Source: Chlorella sorokiniana
Lineage: Eukaryota; Chlorophyta; Trebouxiophyceae; Chlorellales; Chlorellaceae
Reading direction: 5' to 3'
Length of the DNA stretch: 64,000 bases
NCBI GenBank assembly: GCA_025917655.1
Contig: CP084612.1
Span: 992,001 to 1,056,000 of the forward strand
This document shows, piece by piece, positions 36,555 to 47,300 of this stretch. A model generated the notes under the pieces. It had not been told where the DNA came from. It was given only the letters and a program-made list of their open reading frames with translations, and made no database searches. How positions within the stretch are numbered: position 1 is the first letter of the stretch; each line of letters begins with the position of its first letter. The position numbers and the translations under genes were made by a program.

Positions 36555-37375
36555 CGTGCGCTCGATTCCTCAACAACGACCAAGGTTACACAATGGAATA
36601 AAGCAGCCGCACAGTAGTGAAGCCCCACACCTCGATGGCAGCGCTGCGAGGCGGGGCCTGCTCTAACGATGAGAAATGCACGCACTCCTGAGAGAAATTT
36701 CCCCTATTATGCTGTCTGCTGTGTCAGCTGAGACTCCCTCCCGCCGCCAGGTGGACACCTCAGCCGCTGCTAGCCGTCGCTCAGTCTGCGTGCGCGGCCC
36801 TTCCTGCCCCCTCATCTCCTCTTTGATGCATGCTCGAATGCGATCCGGACGCTGTTCGCAGTTGGGCCTTCTTTTCCCCTCTGGAAAGCTGCACATGGTG
36901 ATTCTCCCGTACTCTGTTGGGTGGGGCACCCGCCAACCGTCGGGCTACCTGTCTCAGCAAAGAGGTGGCCCTGCCCAGGCCCTGCTGTGCCCATGGTGGC
37001 ACCAGTGGCACATGCCACACAGGCAAATGAGGATGGTCAGTTTTGAAGTTGAAGATGTCAGACAGGGACAGCAGTCCTCACATGACGCCGTTGCACATGA
37101 CGCCGTTGACCCCGACCACCCAAATGGTAGTGCACCAGTTTCAGAGCTCAACCACTTCTTTCAACATCTATTTGTAGTACTTGAGCGTGCGAGGCGCGAA
37201 GCCGGTCAGAGGAGATGCTTGTGACACCTTCTTTGTGCGAGCGCGTGCTTGCATCGCGAGGGCACTGACGCCGTGGCCCAACCTGCACGCTGGCTTTGCA
37301 TTTGTTGAGGCAGCAATATCTGGGTGGTAATAATACAGCACAACGGCGCTGTCTGGTTGTTGGTAGCGGCCTGAA
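36555..37375. promoter_or_regulatory. divergent promoter region of TAF4 and GT15 genes
   Basis: This 821-bp interval separates TAF4 (minus, ATG 36554) and the GT15 gene (plus, ATG 37376). It is less GC-rich than neighbouring exons. An ATG-started open frame of 182 codons lies inside it (listed separately). Confidence 0.45.
36676..37224 (+). other. unrecognised 182-codon open frame in divergent promoter
   Basis: A true ATG opens a frame of 182 codons with no intron. The product begins MHALLREISPIMLSAVSAE and ends HFFQHLFVVLERARREAG plus seven residues. I recognise no domain. Codon use is less GC-biased than in the surrounding genes. It may be a young gene, a degraded insertion or chance. Confidence 0.2.
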
Positions 37376-39499
37376 ATGGAGCGGCTGGAGGGGCGGAAAC
37401 TTGCGCTGTGCGCTGTTCTTTCCGTTTGCCTGATCCTGGCCCTACACTTGCTCACTGGCGACGTCAAAGGAAGGCTCACAGCGGAAGGGGACAGGGCGGG
37501 CCCCAGCCACCTTGAAGCGCCTCAGACAGACGACACCAGGGCAGTGAGGGAGCTGCTTGCCGACTGGCCCGCTGGCAAGCCGCGAGCCTGCATCCTCATC
37601 CTGGCGCGCAACAGCGATCTGGAGGGCGTGCTGAGCAGCGTACGCCAGCTGGAGCGACGATTCAATGCCCAGCCGAGCGCACGCTACCCGTACATGTGAG
37701 CCTTGCACGGCTTCTTGCGGCGGCTTCCTCCCACACCAGCAGTTGAACTCCTGGCTCCTTGCCTCGCCTGCACCTGTGCCAGAACCCAGCAAGCAGCCCC
37801 TTGGGCTCTTGCAACAAGGCAGCAGGCCCTGCTGCAGCCTGGAAGCGCACGCCCCACGCTGTGACCGCCTGCCTTCCGCTGCCGCCGCCACCTGGCCTGC
37901 AACACCCTGCTCTCCGGGGCCCCCCCTCCCTCCCTAGATACCTGAACGACCAGCCCTTCACGCCAGAGTTCCGGGCAGCCGTGTCCGCCGTTGTCGCCGC
38001 CCCGTCGTTCTTCGGCCGCGTGCCACGAGAGCACTGGTCCTACCCGGCGCACGTGGACAAGGCAGCGGCGGCGGCGGCGCGCGCGCGCCCGCGGCCGCAT
38101 GCCCTACGGCGGCTCCGAGTCGTACCGCTTCATGTGCCGCTACTTCTCCGGCTTCTTCTTCGACCACCCGCTGCTGGCGCCCTTTGACTGGTACTGGCGG
38201 GTGGAGCCGGGGGTGTACTATTTCTGCGACCTGCCAGCCCCCGCCTCCGACCCCTTCCGCCACATGGCCGCCCACAACCAGTCGCTGGCCTGGACCATCG
38301 TGGTGAGCGGCCAAATCCTGCGCCGCCTCCAGCTTTGAAGGGACGGGATTCCGGCTGGCTGGTGCAAGTGGCAGAGGCCACCCCAGCACGCGGTGCAGCC
38401 CACCCTGCCCCCGCGGCTGCCTCCCCCGCTGCAGATGGATGAAGTCCCTGCCACAATCCCGGGGCTGTGGCCCGCGGTGCAGCAGTGGCTGGCAGCCAAC
38501 CCGCAGCTGTTGGCCCCAGACAACCTGCTGCCTGCATTCGTCGAGGAGGAGGAGGAGGGGGAGGGGGAGGAGGCCGGCAGCAGCAGCAGCGAGGGTGCCG
38601 GGCGGGCGGGCGCGGGCGCGGCCGGGCCGCCTGCGCTACACGGGCTGCCACTTCTGGAGCAACTTCGAGGTGGGGCGGCTGTCGTTCTTCCGCAGCGCCG
38701 CCTACCGCTCCTTCTTCGCCCACCTGGACGCCGGCACCGGCTTCTTCTACGAACGGTGGGTCGGCGGGGGATGGGTGGGTGGGTGGGGCGTGGCGCGGCC
38801 GTGTGTGAGGCTGGGTGGGTACGGGGACGGCTGGGTGAGAGCAGCGCGCGTGGCAGGCCTGGGGCCCTGCCCGCCCGCCCGCAGTGTTGAGCCGCTGCGA
38901 CCCAGGGGCAGCAACTGGCGCGCCCCGCTCCGGGCTGGCGCGTGTGAGGCAGCGGGGCACAGACCCCAGATGCAGTCGGTGTTGCTTTTTGCTCGCGCTC
39001 TAGGCCCCCCCTTTTTCCCACCCAACCCCTTTTTTCCACCCAACCCCCTCCCCCTCTCCTCAATCCAAATCACGTGCAGCTGGGGTGATGCTCCTGTGCA
39101 CACGCTTGCGGCAGCGGCGTTGCTAAATCGCGACCAGGTTTATTTTGCCCGTGACATCGGCTACCGGCACGGTAGCTGGTCCTACTGGTGGGCAGCTGCC
39201 GCTGCTGCCACACAGCTCTGCACTGCATGCCTGCTGAGGCCTGCCGGCCACTGCCGCCACTGCTTGTTGACATCTGCAACATTGCAGCCGACCAGCTGCT
39301 GCCTGCTGGCTGATGCGCGCCCACTCCTGCCGCTGCCCCCTCCCCCTTCCCCCACACCCCCAGTCCCATGGAGCCCAGCGACCGCCCGCGCTGCGACTGC
39401 CACCCCGCCTGGGACGCGCTGCCGCTGCTGCAGCCGCACTGCCAGCTGGACTACCTCACGCGGGTGCAGGCACTGGCCTCGGAGCGGGCAGACGCGTAG
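37376..39499 (+). CDS. GT15 alpha-1,2-mannosyltransferase (KRE2/KTR type)
   Basis: KRE2/MNT1 enzymes are Golgi type II membrane proteins that add alpha-1,2-mannose from GDP-mannose to N- and O-glycans. Five exons: 37376-37695, 37938-38302, 38435-38755, 39080-39187 and 39364-39499, about 415 residues. A single N-terminal anchor (KLALCAVLSVCLILALHLL) fits type II topology. Family motifs: RACILILARNSDLEGVLSSV, YPYIYLNDQPFTPEF, REHWSYP, MPYGGSESYRFMCRYFSGFF, DWYWRVEPGVYYFCDL (contains the glutamate implicated in yeast Kre2 catalysis), PATIPGLWPAVQQWL, GCHFWSNFEVG, GFFYERWGDAPVHTLAAAAL and DIGYRHGSWSYC with a Cys-rich end. Exon 2 has one extra base (CCC at 38088-38090) and exon 3 one extra (GC-rich run near 38600-38630); removing each makes the splice phases exact. 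The gene contains an acidic insert (EEEEEGEGEEAGSSSS) before the GCHFWSN motif. Confidence 0.92.
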
Positions 39500-40770
39500 C
39501 CTGCAGCCGCGCGGGCGCCTCGTGATGCCATGCGCCTGCGGCAGCGCCTGCGCCGCCGCGCCCTGGCGCCCCTCGGCGCGGGGGCAGGGGAGCCCTAGCC
39601 TCGCGCCAGCGCCCAACCTCACGCACCCCCTCGAACGACTGCGGCCCGCCTCCCTGATAACTGTTTTGCTCAACTTTTGACCTCAGCCTAATCTGCCCTG
39701 CATCGCTCTGCACTGCATGGGTCGACTTCATTTTGCTACAATTCATCCCTCCTTCCTGCCCCTCATTTCTTTCCTCTGTCTTCCCTCTGTCCCCCAACGA
39801 CTGTGCCCTATCGCATACTGTTCGTGAATACGGCACGGTGCAACAGCGGCTGTATCTCAACCGCTGGCAGCGCTGCCTGCCACCCTGCAATCTGCTGTGA
39901 CTGACCCATACGCGAACAGAAGAAGGGCCAGCATCCTTTGGCCCGTGCGCTGCCCTGCGCTTGCATTCCTGCTATGTCTGTCGCGGAATCCCTTCCTCCT
40001 CTGGTCGCCAGGGAAAGCAATTGCATTTCAGCATCCTCCTGGCACACAGCAGCGCTACAAGCTTTCAGCAGCTGGAAGCGGAACTGTAGCATGTAGTCAG
40101 TTGAAGCATAAAAGCGCAGCTGCGCACACGGATGGCAGGCCTGGCCGGCCTGTGTGAAGAGGGCACAGGGTTCCCGCCGGGCATAAGACTCTGTCAAGGT
40201 TGGCATCGTTGGCAAGCAACGCGCACGTTCGAACGTGGCGAAGAGACGAAAATGAATCAAACAAAGGCAGGCCCGCGATGATAGGGCAATGGCTCCAGCT
40301 TACTGTCTTTGAAGGGTAAGCGGTGCCATGCAAGCGCGCACGAGCTGACAGCAAAACCAAGGGGATGCTGCAGGCAGGCACCCATGCCAGAAATGAAATC
40401 GCTGCACGCATCGTGGGCAGGAACACGCAAGAGTGTACGTATGTATACAGGCAAGGGAAAAGGTTGGATGGGCAAGGGCCTGACGGAGGCTGTGGCGGCC
40501 AGCCGCCGCCTCCCTGCCCGGCATGCATTGCGGTGGCGCCGTGCATCCGCGCTTGTAAAAAACATGTGATGCCATGGGCCCACGAGTTGTCAGAAACAAA
40601 CAGATGAAACGGATCATTAGCAGCACAGACGCACGAAGGAAAGCAGAAAGATCTCCCAGCGCAGTTCGCGAGCCGCCACCCGTCCCACCCTGCGCTCTGG
40701 GCTAAGCTGCTAAGAGGCGGGTTCGGGCGGTGGCCACGATGCGGGGGCAACGGAGGCGGAGGGTGGCTCG
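39500..40770. other. convergent 3' regions, no gene seen
   Basis: This 1.27-kb stretch lies between the GT15 stop and the stop of the minus-strand hypothetical gene. Composition is moderate. Several short frames occur on both strands, none with a recognisable motif. Confidence 0.4.
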
Positions 40771-42564
40771 CTAGGTGTTGGAAGGCAGGCCGTGAATCCC
40801 CGTGGGGCCAAACTGCGCCAGGAACGAGCGCGCCTCCGCCAAGAAACGACGCTCCTCGAGGGGCAGCCCCGCCAGGATGGGCTGCAGAGCCCTGGACAGC
40901 ACCGCCGCACGCAGCTGCCTGCAGGGGAGAAGAGGTGAGGGGGAGGTTTGGGGGAGGGCGCTGGTTCGGGGGGCCGAGACAGTGCCCGCCAGCAAGCACA
41001 GGAAGCAAACCGGCTGCTGGCCATCGATAGGGATCTGCCAGCACTCTGAGTTGCGGCGGCGTCGCGGCGCGGCGGAGCGGGCCGGCCTGCTTCACTCACC
41101 ATTGCGGGGCGAGGGAGGGCTGGGCCGCGGATGCTGCGGCGCCGACTGCCAGGCTGGCGCCCGCACCACTCCCACAGGAGCTGCCCAATGCCTCAGAGGC
41201 AGGCAGCCTCGAGCTGCACAGCCTCCACGCTGGCAGCTGCGTGGAGCGGTGGGCGTGGCTGGCCAGTAGGCAGGGCGGCGGTGCCGCGGGCGGCTGCGCG
41301 CCTTGGGTGCATGTGGGTCGAGTGAGCTGGCAGATCTTGTGCAGCAGCGCGAGGAGCTGCTCAGTGGGCTGGGATGGCGCTGAACTGGCGTTAGCTGCTG
41401 GCAGCGGGCCCAGCGGCTGCCCCACCTGGCCGAAGTTAGCGCAGGTGCGGGGGCCCAAGGTGGGCGGCGGGGCCAGCAGCGCTGCCAGGAGGCCCGGCTG
41501 GGCGCCTTGGGTGCGATGCCTGGCAGCCTGCTGGGCTTGCTGTAGGCGCTGTGCCAGGAGGGACATCAGGCTGTGCAGCCGCCCCCGCCCCTCCTCCCAG
41601 GGCGCCTCCTGGCTGACCTGGCACAGCATGGGCAGCACCGCTGGGACCCGCCGCTGGCGCTTGGCTGCCTGGCCTGCAATGGCCGCGCCGGTGCGCCGCT
41701 TGCGGCCGCCACCGAGCGGGCTTGCGCTGCTCGGCGACTCCTGAGCCGCGGCATGTGCTGCCAGGCGGGTGCTGCGCTTGCATCGCAGGGCCGCGCTGTC
41801 AGAGCTGTCGACGGCAGGCTGTGGGCTGCAATGTGATGCAGGTGCGGGTTGCATGGCCGCATCACTAACTTGCTGCCAATACAACGCAAAAGCGGATGCG
41901 CTGCGGCTGACAGGCTCCCCTGCAGGGAAGGATCAGTGCTCAGGTGGGTTGGCTGGGTGCCGCACTGGCGGCAGAGGGATTGAAGGCTCAGGTTGCACGG
42001 CCTCCTGCGGCGGCGCCTCAGACCCCTGCCCTGCCATGCAACGTGCATCATACGTTCATATGTACGCGGGTGGCATCAACAGGCATGCCCTGCAGAGGTG
42101 ACGCCGCAGCCAGCCGCTGACGCCGCTGACGCACCTGGCTCAGCGTGCGCCGCCGTCAGCGATGCCGCCTCTGCTGCATGCAGCAGGGCGTCAAAGGCGT
42201 CCTCGGCATGGCCACTGCCCATGGATTTGAGGCTTGCAGCTGGCAGCAGGCGGGATGGGTCGTCCACAGCTTTGGGAGTGCCGATGTGCAGCGCTTTGGT
42301 CGGTCGCACAGAGGATCCTCCGGAGGCGCCGCCGCATGCCGGACCGCTGGACAGGGGGATGCCGGCAAAGCCAGAGAGCGCCGCGCTGCTAGCGGTACTG
42401 TTGCCAGGAGTCCAGTCAGGGTGGTTTGCAACCAGGTCGAGCAAGGGTTCGCGAGCATGCGTTGTGCCAAGCTGCTGCTTGCAAGGAGTGGGCTCCACCC
42501 CGCAGGCGCTGGGCGACCCTGCCAGGGCGGCCGCGCCCGTCCACCGGTCCGCCGGGCTCTGCAT
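40771..42564 (-). CDS. hypothetical Ala/Ser/Pro-rich protein
   Basis: I do not recognise this protein. An ATG at 42564 follows a CAG acceptor-like site, so an upstream exon may exist (QAQQRLDYEMQSPADRW would then be internal). The first exon (to about 42080) contains DAFDALLHAAEAASLTAAHA. The second (41096-41884) contains a basic patch, GGGRKRRTGAAIAG then AAKRQRRVP, that could be a nuclear-localisation signal, followed by LHSLMSLLAQRLQQAQQAAR and QLLALLHKICQLTRPTC, both amphipathic helices. The last exon (40771 to about 40920) reads LRAAVLSRALQPILAGLPLE and ERRFLAEARSFLAQFGPTG before the stop at 40771-40773. Composition suggests a nuclear or cytosolic, partly disordered protein. Confidence 0.45.
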
Positions 42565-44307
42565 CTCGTAGTCGAGTCTTTGTTGTGCCTGCAGGAAGGG
42601 AGTTGCGCTGGTGGGGGTTTTGGCAGCTGTGCCAGGCCATTGGCCCCCTGTTGCGATCCTCTGGACGGAAGGGCCAAGCAGCGGCCGCTAGCGATATCCC
42701 ACCCTCTTCCACATCTTTTGCACACCTCTGAAGTCTAAGAACTCCGTCCCTCCAGGTTTTCAAGTGACAGTAAGGGGAGGAGTGAGGACGCTGTAAGTGG
42801 TGGCCAGTCTGAAGTCTTCTCCTTCTGCCAATGACGTCGTTTCAACCACTCCGAAACGTTTCTGGGGCTTTTCAATGTTTTTTCGGCCACGGTTAAACCT
42901 CTCACGCGATGGACAACTGGCTTCCCGTATTTTCGGGGTCCGTAGAATGTCCGTGCAGGGCGACGCTTCCGCGAAAGACAACCTGAATGTCTATTTTGCG
43001 CAGTGATGACTGTCGGCGGGCTCCACAAGGGGAGATTGTCCGTGCGCCATGTGGCTCATGGCGGACATCTGCTTGCAAGCACTTGGGGCTCCCCTGGGTT
43101 TCTGCGTGCAGGCCCGACTGATACATGTGCAATGAGAGGGTGGCACTGCCCGTACGAGCAGACCTGCCTGGTAGGCCGCCGGGAAGGCACTGTAATGTCG
43201 CCAATAAGTGGGGGGGGGCAACGCCGAAGATATTTGGGCAGGGCGGCAGTTCTATCTCGCAAGGGGTGGGGGCAAGTGCAGATCGGCCAGTGCCAATGCG
43301 ATGGGATGCGCATGGCAGGTGCAAACTTTGCAGGGATAAGCGCCAGAACGCCAGGCTGCGGGCACAGGGGAATCACAGGACTCCAGCGTGCTGCCACCCC
43401 GCTGGCCGGCGGGGCTGGCGATGGGCCGCCCAGCGTCGCCAGCGCCCTTCCCACAGACTTCCACCGCCAGCCCGGCCTGCTTGGCAGCACCTCTAGCCCG
43501 CTGCTGCCTCAACAGCCTGGCCGTCAAGGCCGCCAGGCGCCAGCTCCTGCAGCAAGCCGGGCTCCCTGGCACCACGTGCCGCTGCGCCCCATGCACCACC
43601 GCCGCAAGCAGCTGCAGCCAGAAAAATAGTGGCCACAAGCGCTTTCCGTTCTGCCCCATCCCGCCTCAACGAGCACTGCTGCGCCCGGGCAAGGGGTGGC
43701 TGGCTGCGACTCTCGCTGCAAGCGCGCTGTTGTCGCAGCGATGCTGCCGGCAGCGTGAATGCTGCTGCAGCTATGGCCAGTGGGGGATAACCAACCGGGC
43801 TGCTACTGGCGGGCTGCCAGCCCTCGGTTCGGCTGGCTGGCAGGCCGCAAGGCACCAAAGGGCGCAGCCAACCAATGGCAGTGACAAGCGAGGAAAACCA
43901 TGCCTAATAGCCTGGCATGATCATCATGTGATACGTGCATCGTTTACGAAGCACACAAAGCCATGGACGGCTGTGTGGAGCTTTTGCGGAGCATCGTGCT
44001 GAGCCATGCTGAGCAAGGAGACAGCGCTCCCCTGGACCTGTTCGTGGCCGTCACTCGTATCTGATTGATGCCAGATCAGCTCTATGCTGCTGCCAATCGT
44101 CAGGTCGAGCTGGCGCGCTTGATTGGCATTGCTTGAGCGGCTCTGGCGAAGCAAAGGCTGATCTGACCAACGTCGTAAGGTGTGTGATGACCAGCCGATC
44201 GTTTCCCGCCGCTTCCTTGCCCAATCTGGCTTGGCCTTTGTGCCACGCTGCCGCCACCGCCGCGCTCTCCCGGCCTGCGCTGCACTTGTGCAGCTGCAGC
44301 AGCAGCC
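42565..44307. other. intergenic between divergent genes, with low-GC patch
   Basis: No gene is recognised in this 1.74-kb interval, which should hold the promoters of the hypothetical gene and of TOUGH/GPATCH1. GC drops to 52% over 42781-42960 by my count (94 of 180). The minus strand there has a Lys/Arg-rich frame (42735-43028) without a clear ATG. Confidence 0.4.
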
Positions 44308-47300
44308 ATGGCGGGCCAGGATGAGGAGGACTACAAGTTCTACGGCACCCCGATCGAGGATGAAGAGGAGACGAGGGCGGGGCAGCGGCGCAAGGAGGCG
44401 CGGGACCCGGCCGCCACGCGCGCCCTGCCGCTGCACAAGCAGGAGGCGACGGACGAGCAGGGCGGCGCCGCTTCCACGGCGCCTTCACCGGCGGCTTCAG
44501 CGCGGGGTACTTCAACACAGGTGAGCGATCCGAAGGGCCCAGCCCCCCACGAGCAGCCACGCAGCTTTGCTCCGGTGGGTGGGGCGCCAGCCGCGCCAGC
44601 CCATCGACCGTGCTCACGGGTCGGCCCTGCCCGCAGCCCGCCGCCACTGCCAGGGTCCCCTGTGCACCCACATTGCCCTGCGCGCCGCCCCCACCCGCCC
44701 AACGGCTGCAGTGGGGTCCAAGGAGGGGTGGCAGCCCGCCAGCTTCCGGTCGTCGCGGGACGAGCGGGCCGCGGTACAGCAGAGCGTGGAGCAGTACCTC
44801 GACGACGACGAGCTGGAGGAGCTGCGCAGGACCAACCTGCAGGTGGGCGCTGGCGCTGCGCTGCCCCGCGGCGGCGGCGTGGCGGCGAGGCGCGCCTGGC
44901 CGGCCGGGCGGGCAGCGGAGCCCCGAGCCGCTGCACGGGCTGCGCGTGCGCCTCTCCCCAGCGCCCAGCAGGCTTTGGCTGGGAGGGGCGGGGAGGGGTT
45001 GTGGCTGCCTGCTCTCCTGCCTGCCTGCAACAACCCTCCTCCCCGTGCGAATCGCCTTGCATCAGACCACGGCGGAGTACGACACGTTTGGCTCCACGGC
45101 GGCGGAGCTGGCACGCCGGGCGGCGGCCGACGCGGCCGCCGAGCGTCGCTCCGGTGAGGCGCTGTGCGCGGGCGGCTGCTGGCGGTCGGCCGCGTGCCCA
45201 GCCCTCTCGCTGCACCTGCCATGCTGTCTGTCGCCTGCCGGCTCGCCCCGCATGGGCGCACACCGGCTACCCCCTTTTCCTCCCCTCCTGGCTTGCAGCC
45301 ATCCCCAGCTTGATGCCCGACGAAATGGTGGTGCCCGTGGCGGAGAGCGTGGGCATCCGCCTGCTGCAAAGGATGGGCTGGCGGCAGGGCAAGGGAATCG
45401 GCGGGGGCGGCGACACGCCCACCGCCGCCGACGAGGAGGCCGAGCAGGCTGCTGGCGGCGGCGGCGGCGGCGGGGGGGCGGCGCCGCCGCTGGGGCCAGC
45501 ACGCCAGCGTGGCGGCGGAGAACACGCCGCTGCACCTGCTGGCGCCCAAGACCGACCTGCATGGCCTGGGCTACGATCCCTTCAAGGCGAGCAGGATGCC
45601 TGGCGGCGGTCGATCGCCAGTGTGGCTGAAACGTGCTTGCAAGGCCCCGCCTGCAGCCCAGCGCAGCCGGTGGGCGCACGCTTGGCAGCCTGGCGGGAGC
45701 GCTGGGGGAATGGGCCTTGCATCTTGCAGCATTGCACAACGACCTTCAAACGGGCTGCAGCCTCCCCTTCCCCCTGCCCCTGCCACCCGTCAGGGCGCGG
45801 AGGACTTTCGCCGCATCAAGGAGCAGCGCCGGGCGGCCGACGCGCCGGGTCAGGCCGCCAAGAAGCGGCGGCGCGGCATCGCCTTTGGCTCGGGTGCGCC
45901 GGCGGTTTGGGGGCCGCGCTCCCGCAGCCGGCGGCCGCTGCGCTCCGCTGGCGCCGCTCCTCCCGCCGCCCTCACCCAGTCGCTCCCGCCCCCACCCCCT
46001 CCCTGCCTCTGCTGTGCCCCTGGCCCGCCCCTGTCGACCCCGCTTGACCGCATTTTTGGAATTCATCCCTGCCAGCCTTCACTTGGTTTGCCGTGCAGCC
46101 GTTGCGGGACTGTCCGACCGATGCCGCCCCCACCTTGCCTGCCCCTGATCCCCTGGCCCTGGCTGCCGCAGGCGTGCTGGATGAGGAGGATGGGTACGGG
46201 GAGGGGACCACTATGGAGGATTACGTCACCCACGACGACCTGGGAGACTACGATGGTGGGTGGGTGGGTGGGGGCGGCGGAAGGATGGGTGAGGTGTTGT
46301 GTGTGGGGTGGGGGGTGGCTGGGGTTTCATGGGGGGGAGGCAGCACGGTTGGGGCAGCTGGAGGCAGCTGTGGCCGGGATCCTGGCGCCGCTGGCGGGGA
46401 TGCCGCCTCCTCCTGAGGCCGAGGGTGGGAGGGGGCCAGGCCCCTCCGTTCCAGGCCAGCTACCAAACTGTTTCTGTCAGCGGTGCCGCGAGTTCTGTGC
46501 GCACCGGGCGCCTGCATGGGTCTGACCCCCCGCTGCCCTGTGCCGCCTCGCAGGCGAGGTGGAGGCGGGGGCATGCCGCGCTCGCGCGCCCCCAAGCTGC
46601 GCAAGAGCGGCCTGGGCGACCGGCTGGCGCGCAAGGGCTACAGCTTCGAGATTGTGGTGCGCGGCGAGCTGGGTGCCTGCCCGCCTCCCGCATGCTGCAT
46701 TGCATTGTGTGGCGGCTTGCACACGCGCCACCGCTGCGTGCCAGCACTGGCCTGGGACCCCGTGGTTTGTTCATCCGGCCGAGTCAAACCTGCTTTCAAG
46801 GCAGGGCGCCCCACCCTTGTTCCACTTCCCTTGTCGCTCCCGGCTGGCCCGGCAGGATGAGGAGGATGAGGGGCCGGAGCTCCTGGAGTGGCACCAGGCC
46901 AAGCGACAGCCACAGCTCGCGCTGGCGGGGAGGGAGGCGCCGCTGCTGCTGCAGAGCAAGGTGCGGCGGGGGCTGCCACAGCGCTCGTTCTTCGCTGGCC
47001 AGCGGGCGGGTGTGGATCTGGTGCTTTGCCGACAGCGGCATGCGCTGTCGCGCGCCAGTCGCCAGGCCTCCCTGTCCGCGCTTTGTTGTGCCTTTGTGCC
47101 TGGCCCCAACCACCATCGCCCCGTGCCGGTCCCTGCCGTGGCCGTTGCACCCGCTTACCTACACACACACACCCATGATCCCCCCCCGCAGGAGCATTCG
47201 CACGGCAAGGGCGGCCTGGTTCCCGGCTTTGTGCGGGCGACCGCCACAGTAGTGCTGGCCTTCTTCCCGCCGCCCCGCCTGCCGCCAGGCTACGTGCCGG

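Noticed and set aside
42760-44002. Several plus- and minus-strand open frames as real genes
   Set aside because: They start mostly at GTG or TTG, overlap each other and have no conserved segment; only the low-GC patch is kept as an observation.
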